Of a DNA stretch of 5,889 bases, positions 4,357-5,889 are shown piece by piece. Source of the DNA: an uncultured Clostridia bacterium (GTDB taxonomy: Bacteria > Bacillota > Clostridia > Lachnospirales > Lachnospiraceae); the NCBI GenBank assembly GCA_946405675.1, contig CAMJIC010000156.1:1-5889 (forward strand), read 5' to 3'. Below the pieces are notes generated by a model. It saw only the letters and a program-made list of their open reading frames with translations. It made no database searches and was not told where the DNA came from. The translations under genes and the position numbers were made by a program. The first letter of the stretch is position 1; each line of letters opens with the position of its first letter.

Positions 4357-5868
4357 TCAGTCATCCGGCCAGAATACACCGCCGCTGCCCAGCCGGCCCT
4401 GCCTGACCTGTCCACGCAGGTCTTCGGCAGATCTGGCATACACGCGGATATATTCGCGGGTGTAACCGGTATATAGCTTCTCCCGGCCTGGGGCTGGCAC
4501 AGCGGTTCCGGTCCCTCGCACCGGTTCTTTTGCATTTTCACTGTTCTGTCTCCCGGCCGGGCGGATCACGTCTGCCTGTCTTCTGGGTGCGCCGCTGTTT
4601 GGTGCCTTGATCAGGCCGTCTTCCCCTGCCTGTGCGATTTCTTCAAATAGGACCTCTGATTTCCTGTCTTCCCATGCGCGTTCAAAATCAAGCCGCATCC
4701 TGCGGTCAATGGCCTGAAGACGGGCGAGCCTCTCTTCCTTGACCGTCTCCGGAACCTGCCCGGGCATTCGTGCGGCCTTCGTCCCTGCCCGCATCGAGTA
4801 CCGGAACAGGTGTGTTTCATAAAAATGCGCCTGCTCCAGAAATTGCCCGGTACAGGCAAACTCCTCCTCACTCTCTCCCGGAAAGCCTACAATCACGTCG
4901 GTTGTGACCGCAGGCGTATCAAAAGCGCCTCGAAGGAGCGACAGACACTCCAGGTATTCCTTCGCCGTATAATGGCGGTTCATCCGCTTCAGGACACTGT
5001 CGCATCCGCTCTGGAGCGACAGATGGAAATGCGGGCAGAGTTTGCCGACCTTCCTGAGCCGTTCCACGAAAGCTTCTGTGATGATCGTCGGTTCCAGAGA
5101 GCCCAGGCGGATTCTTTCGATCCCTTCGACCTGTGCAACGGCTTCGATCAGATCGATCAGCTTCGAGCGTTCCTGCCAGGTCTGCCGCTCGCCGTTTTCC
5201 CCATATGCCTGACGGATGTTCCCCTCAAAATCGACTCCGTATGAGGACAGATGGATCCCGGTCAGCACCACCTCACGGATTCCCTGGGATGCAAGGTTCT
5301 TCAGCTCTGCCAGGACATCCTCCATCCGGCGGCTCCGGATCCGTCCTCTTGCATAGGGGATGATGCAGTAACTGCAAAAGAGATTACATCCATCCTGCAC
5401 CTTGACAAAAGCCCGGGTATGCCCTTCGATCCGGGGAAGGAACAGCTCCTCGTATACAGGCTCATGCATCACATCCGCCACATTCCGGAAGGATCTGTCC
5501 ATCGCGAGAAAATACCGCTCCAGCTCTTCCAGCAGGCAGCCCTTGCGTCCGGTTCCGATCAGGATATCCGCATCGACACTTTTCCCGGTACGGTCCAGCG
5601 CAGTCTGGACATAACATCCCGCCGCGACCACAACCGCGTCCGGATGGTTCCGCTTCGCCCTGCTGATCATCTGCCTGCTCTTGCGGTCAGCGATATTCGT
5701 GACAGAACAGGTATTGATCACATAGACATCCGCATCCTCATCAAATCCCACGATGGAAAACCCCGCATCCCTCAGGGACGCACGCATGGAATCGGTCTCA
5801 TATTCATTTACCTTGCAGCCAAGCGTATGCAAAGCTGCCCTTTTTCCATCAAATCTCATTCCGGTCAT
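4357..5868 (-). CDS. mtaB: tRNA (N6-threonylcarbamoyladenosine37-C2)-methylthiotransferase MtaB
   Basis: A radical SAM methylthiotransferase that converts t6A37 to ms2t6A37 in ANN-decoding tRNAs. The N-terminal UPF0004 domain carries three cluster cysteines: Cys18 (LGCKVNEYE), Cys54 (NTCSVT) and Cys85 (GCYVQ). The radical SAM motif is Cys161-x3-Cys165-x2-Cys168 (DGCNLFCSYC), followed by IPYARGRIRSR, LTGIHLSSYG, RIRLGSLEP (252-260) and HLSLQSGCD. The C-terminal TRAM domain begins at SEVLFEE (404-410) and resumes at LYTGYTREYIRV (465-476). At 503 residues it is longer than the usual 430-450, because of extra stretches near 216-236 and 411-462. The ATG at 5866-5868 has little Shine-Dalgarno, but a TGA in another frame overlaps it as ATGA, suggesting coupling to an upstream gene. 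A second ATG three codons on is possible. In B. subtilis the orthologue yqeV follows rsmE. Confidence 0.95.
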   Translation of the reverse strand: MTGMRFDGKRAALHTLGCKVNEYETDSMRASLRDAGFSIVGFDEDADVYVINTCSVTNIADRKSRQMISRAKRNHPDAVVVAAGCYVQTALDRTGKSVDADILIGTGRKGCLLEELERYFLAMDRSFRNVADVMHEPVYEELFLPRIEGHTRAFVKVQDGCNLFCSYCIIPYARGRIRSRRMEDVLAELKNLASQGIREVVLTGIHLSSYGVDFEGNIRQAYGENGERQTWQERSKLIDLIEAVAQVEGIERIRLGSLEPTIITEAFVERLRKVGKLCPHFHLSLQSGCDSVLKRMNRHYTAKEYLECLSLLRGAFDTPAVTTDVIVGFPGESEEEFACTGQFLEQAHFYETHLFRYSMRAGTKAARMPGQVPETVKEERLARLQAIDRRMRLDFERAWEDRKSEVLFEEIAQAGEDGLIKAPNSGAPRRQADVIRPAGRQNSENAKEPVRGTGTAVPAPGREKLYTGYTREYIRVYARSAEDLRGQVRQGRLGSGGVFWPDD

Positions 5869-5889
5869 CTCATTTTGATCGTTGTCAGC
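5865..5889 (-). CDS. Possible 3' end of an upstream gene overlapping mtaB (rsmE by synteny)
   Basis: On the minus strand one frame runs from the window edge as LTTIKMR and stops with TGA at 5865-5867, giving a 4-bp ATGA overlap with the mtaB start, the same arrangement seen at ireB-ruvX and ylbF-trmR. Only about eight codons are visible, so identity cannot be read from sequence. In B. subtilis the gene before mtaB is the 16S rRNA methyltransferase rsmE (yqeU), which is the only reason for naming it. The mtaB frame itself is also open to the edge. Confidence 0.3.

Noticed and set aside
4357..4359. Intrinsic terminator after mtaB
   Set aside because: Hairpins are present (4317-4329 and in each repeat unit) but none is followed by a U-tract in the direction of transcription.
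4139..4465. A plus-strand frame across the repeat array (VLNGAHRAS repeats)
   Set aside because: Also a by-product of the repeat period; it continues antisense into mtaB and has no start signal.

Overview
The window is one stretch of a conserved Bacillota housekeeping cluster. All genes lie on the minus strand, so transcription runs from high to low coordinates. In that order they are mtaB (tRNA methylthiotransferase), ireB, ruvX, a DUF1292 protein, rnj (RNase J), a YlbF-family protein and trmR (SAM methyltransferase, cut by the left edge). IreB, DUF1292, YlbF, RNase J and the ruvX-ireB pair all point to Bacillota. The moderate G+C and the protein sequences suggest a Clostridia member close to Lachnospiraceae. 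That placement is an inference from memory of the families, not a search result.

Layout from right to left. mtaB fills 4357-5868 and probably overlaps the end of an upstream gene lying mostly outside the window. A 357-bp spacer (4000-4356) follows. Its mtaB-proximal part is GC-rich and holds a 33-bp tandem repeat with a hairpin in each unit. Its ireB-proximal part is AT-richer and holds a good sigma-A-type promoter (TTGAAT, 17 bp, TATACT), with a direct repeat just upstream that matches the published WalR consensus. ireB, ruvX and the DUF1292 gene are tightly packed (4-bp ATGA overlap, then 11-bp overlap). A 75-bp gap with a strong stem-loop precedes rnj, which starts with TTG. A 236-bp gap without a convincing gene separates rnj from ylbF, and ylbF overlaps trmR by ATGA.

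The genes share RNA and envelope themes. MtaB (t6A37 to ms2t6A37) and TrmR (wobble ho5U34 to mo5U34) modify the tRNA anticodon loop. RNase J and YlbF act in mRNA decay and processing. RuvX is a nuclease of the YqgF fold linked to rRNA processing or recombination. IreB is the small phosphoprotein of the IreK/PrkC-type Ser/Thr kinase pathway that controls envelope stress and cephalosporin tolerance. A WalR-like box in front of ireB would fit that last role.

No mobile element, CRISPR array, tRNA or rRNA gene is visible. The parts not explained by ordinary gene content are the 33-bp hairpin repeat array, the WalR-like box, the rnj leader stem-loop, the rnj-ylbF gap, and two extra segments inside MtaB, one of which splits its TRAM domain.
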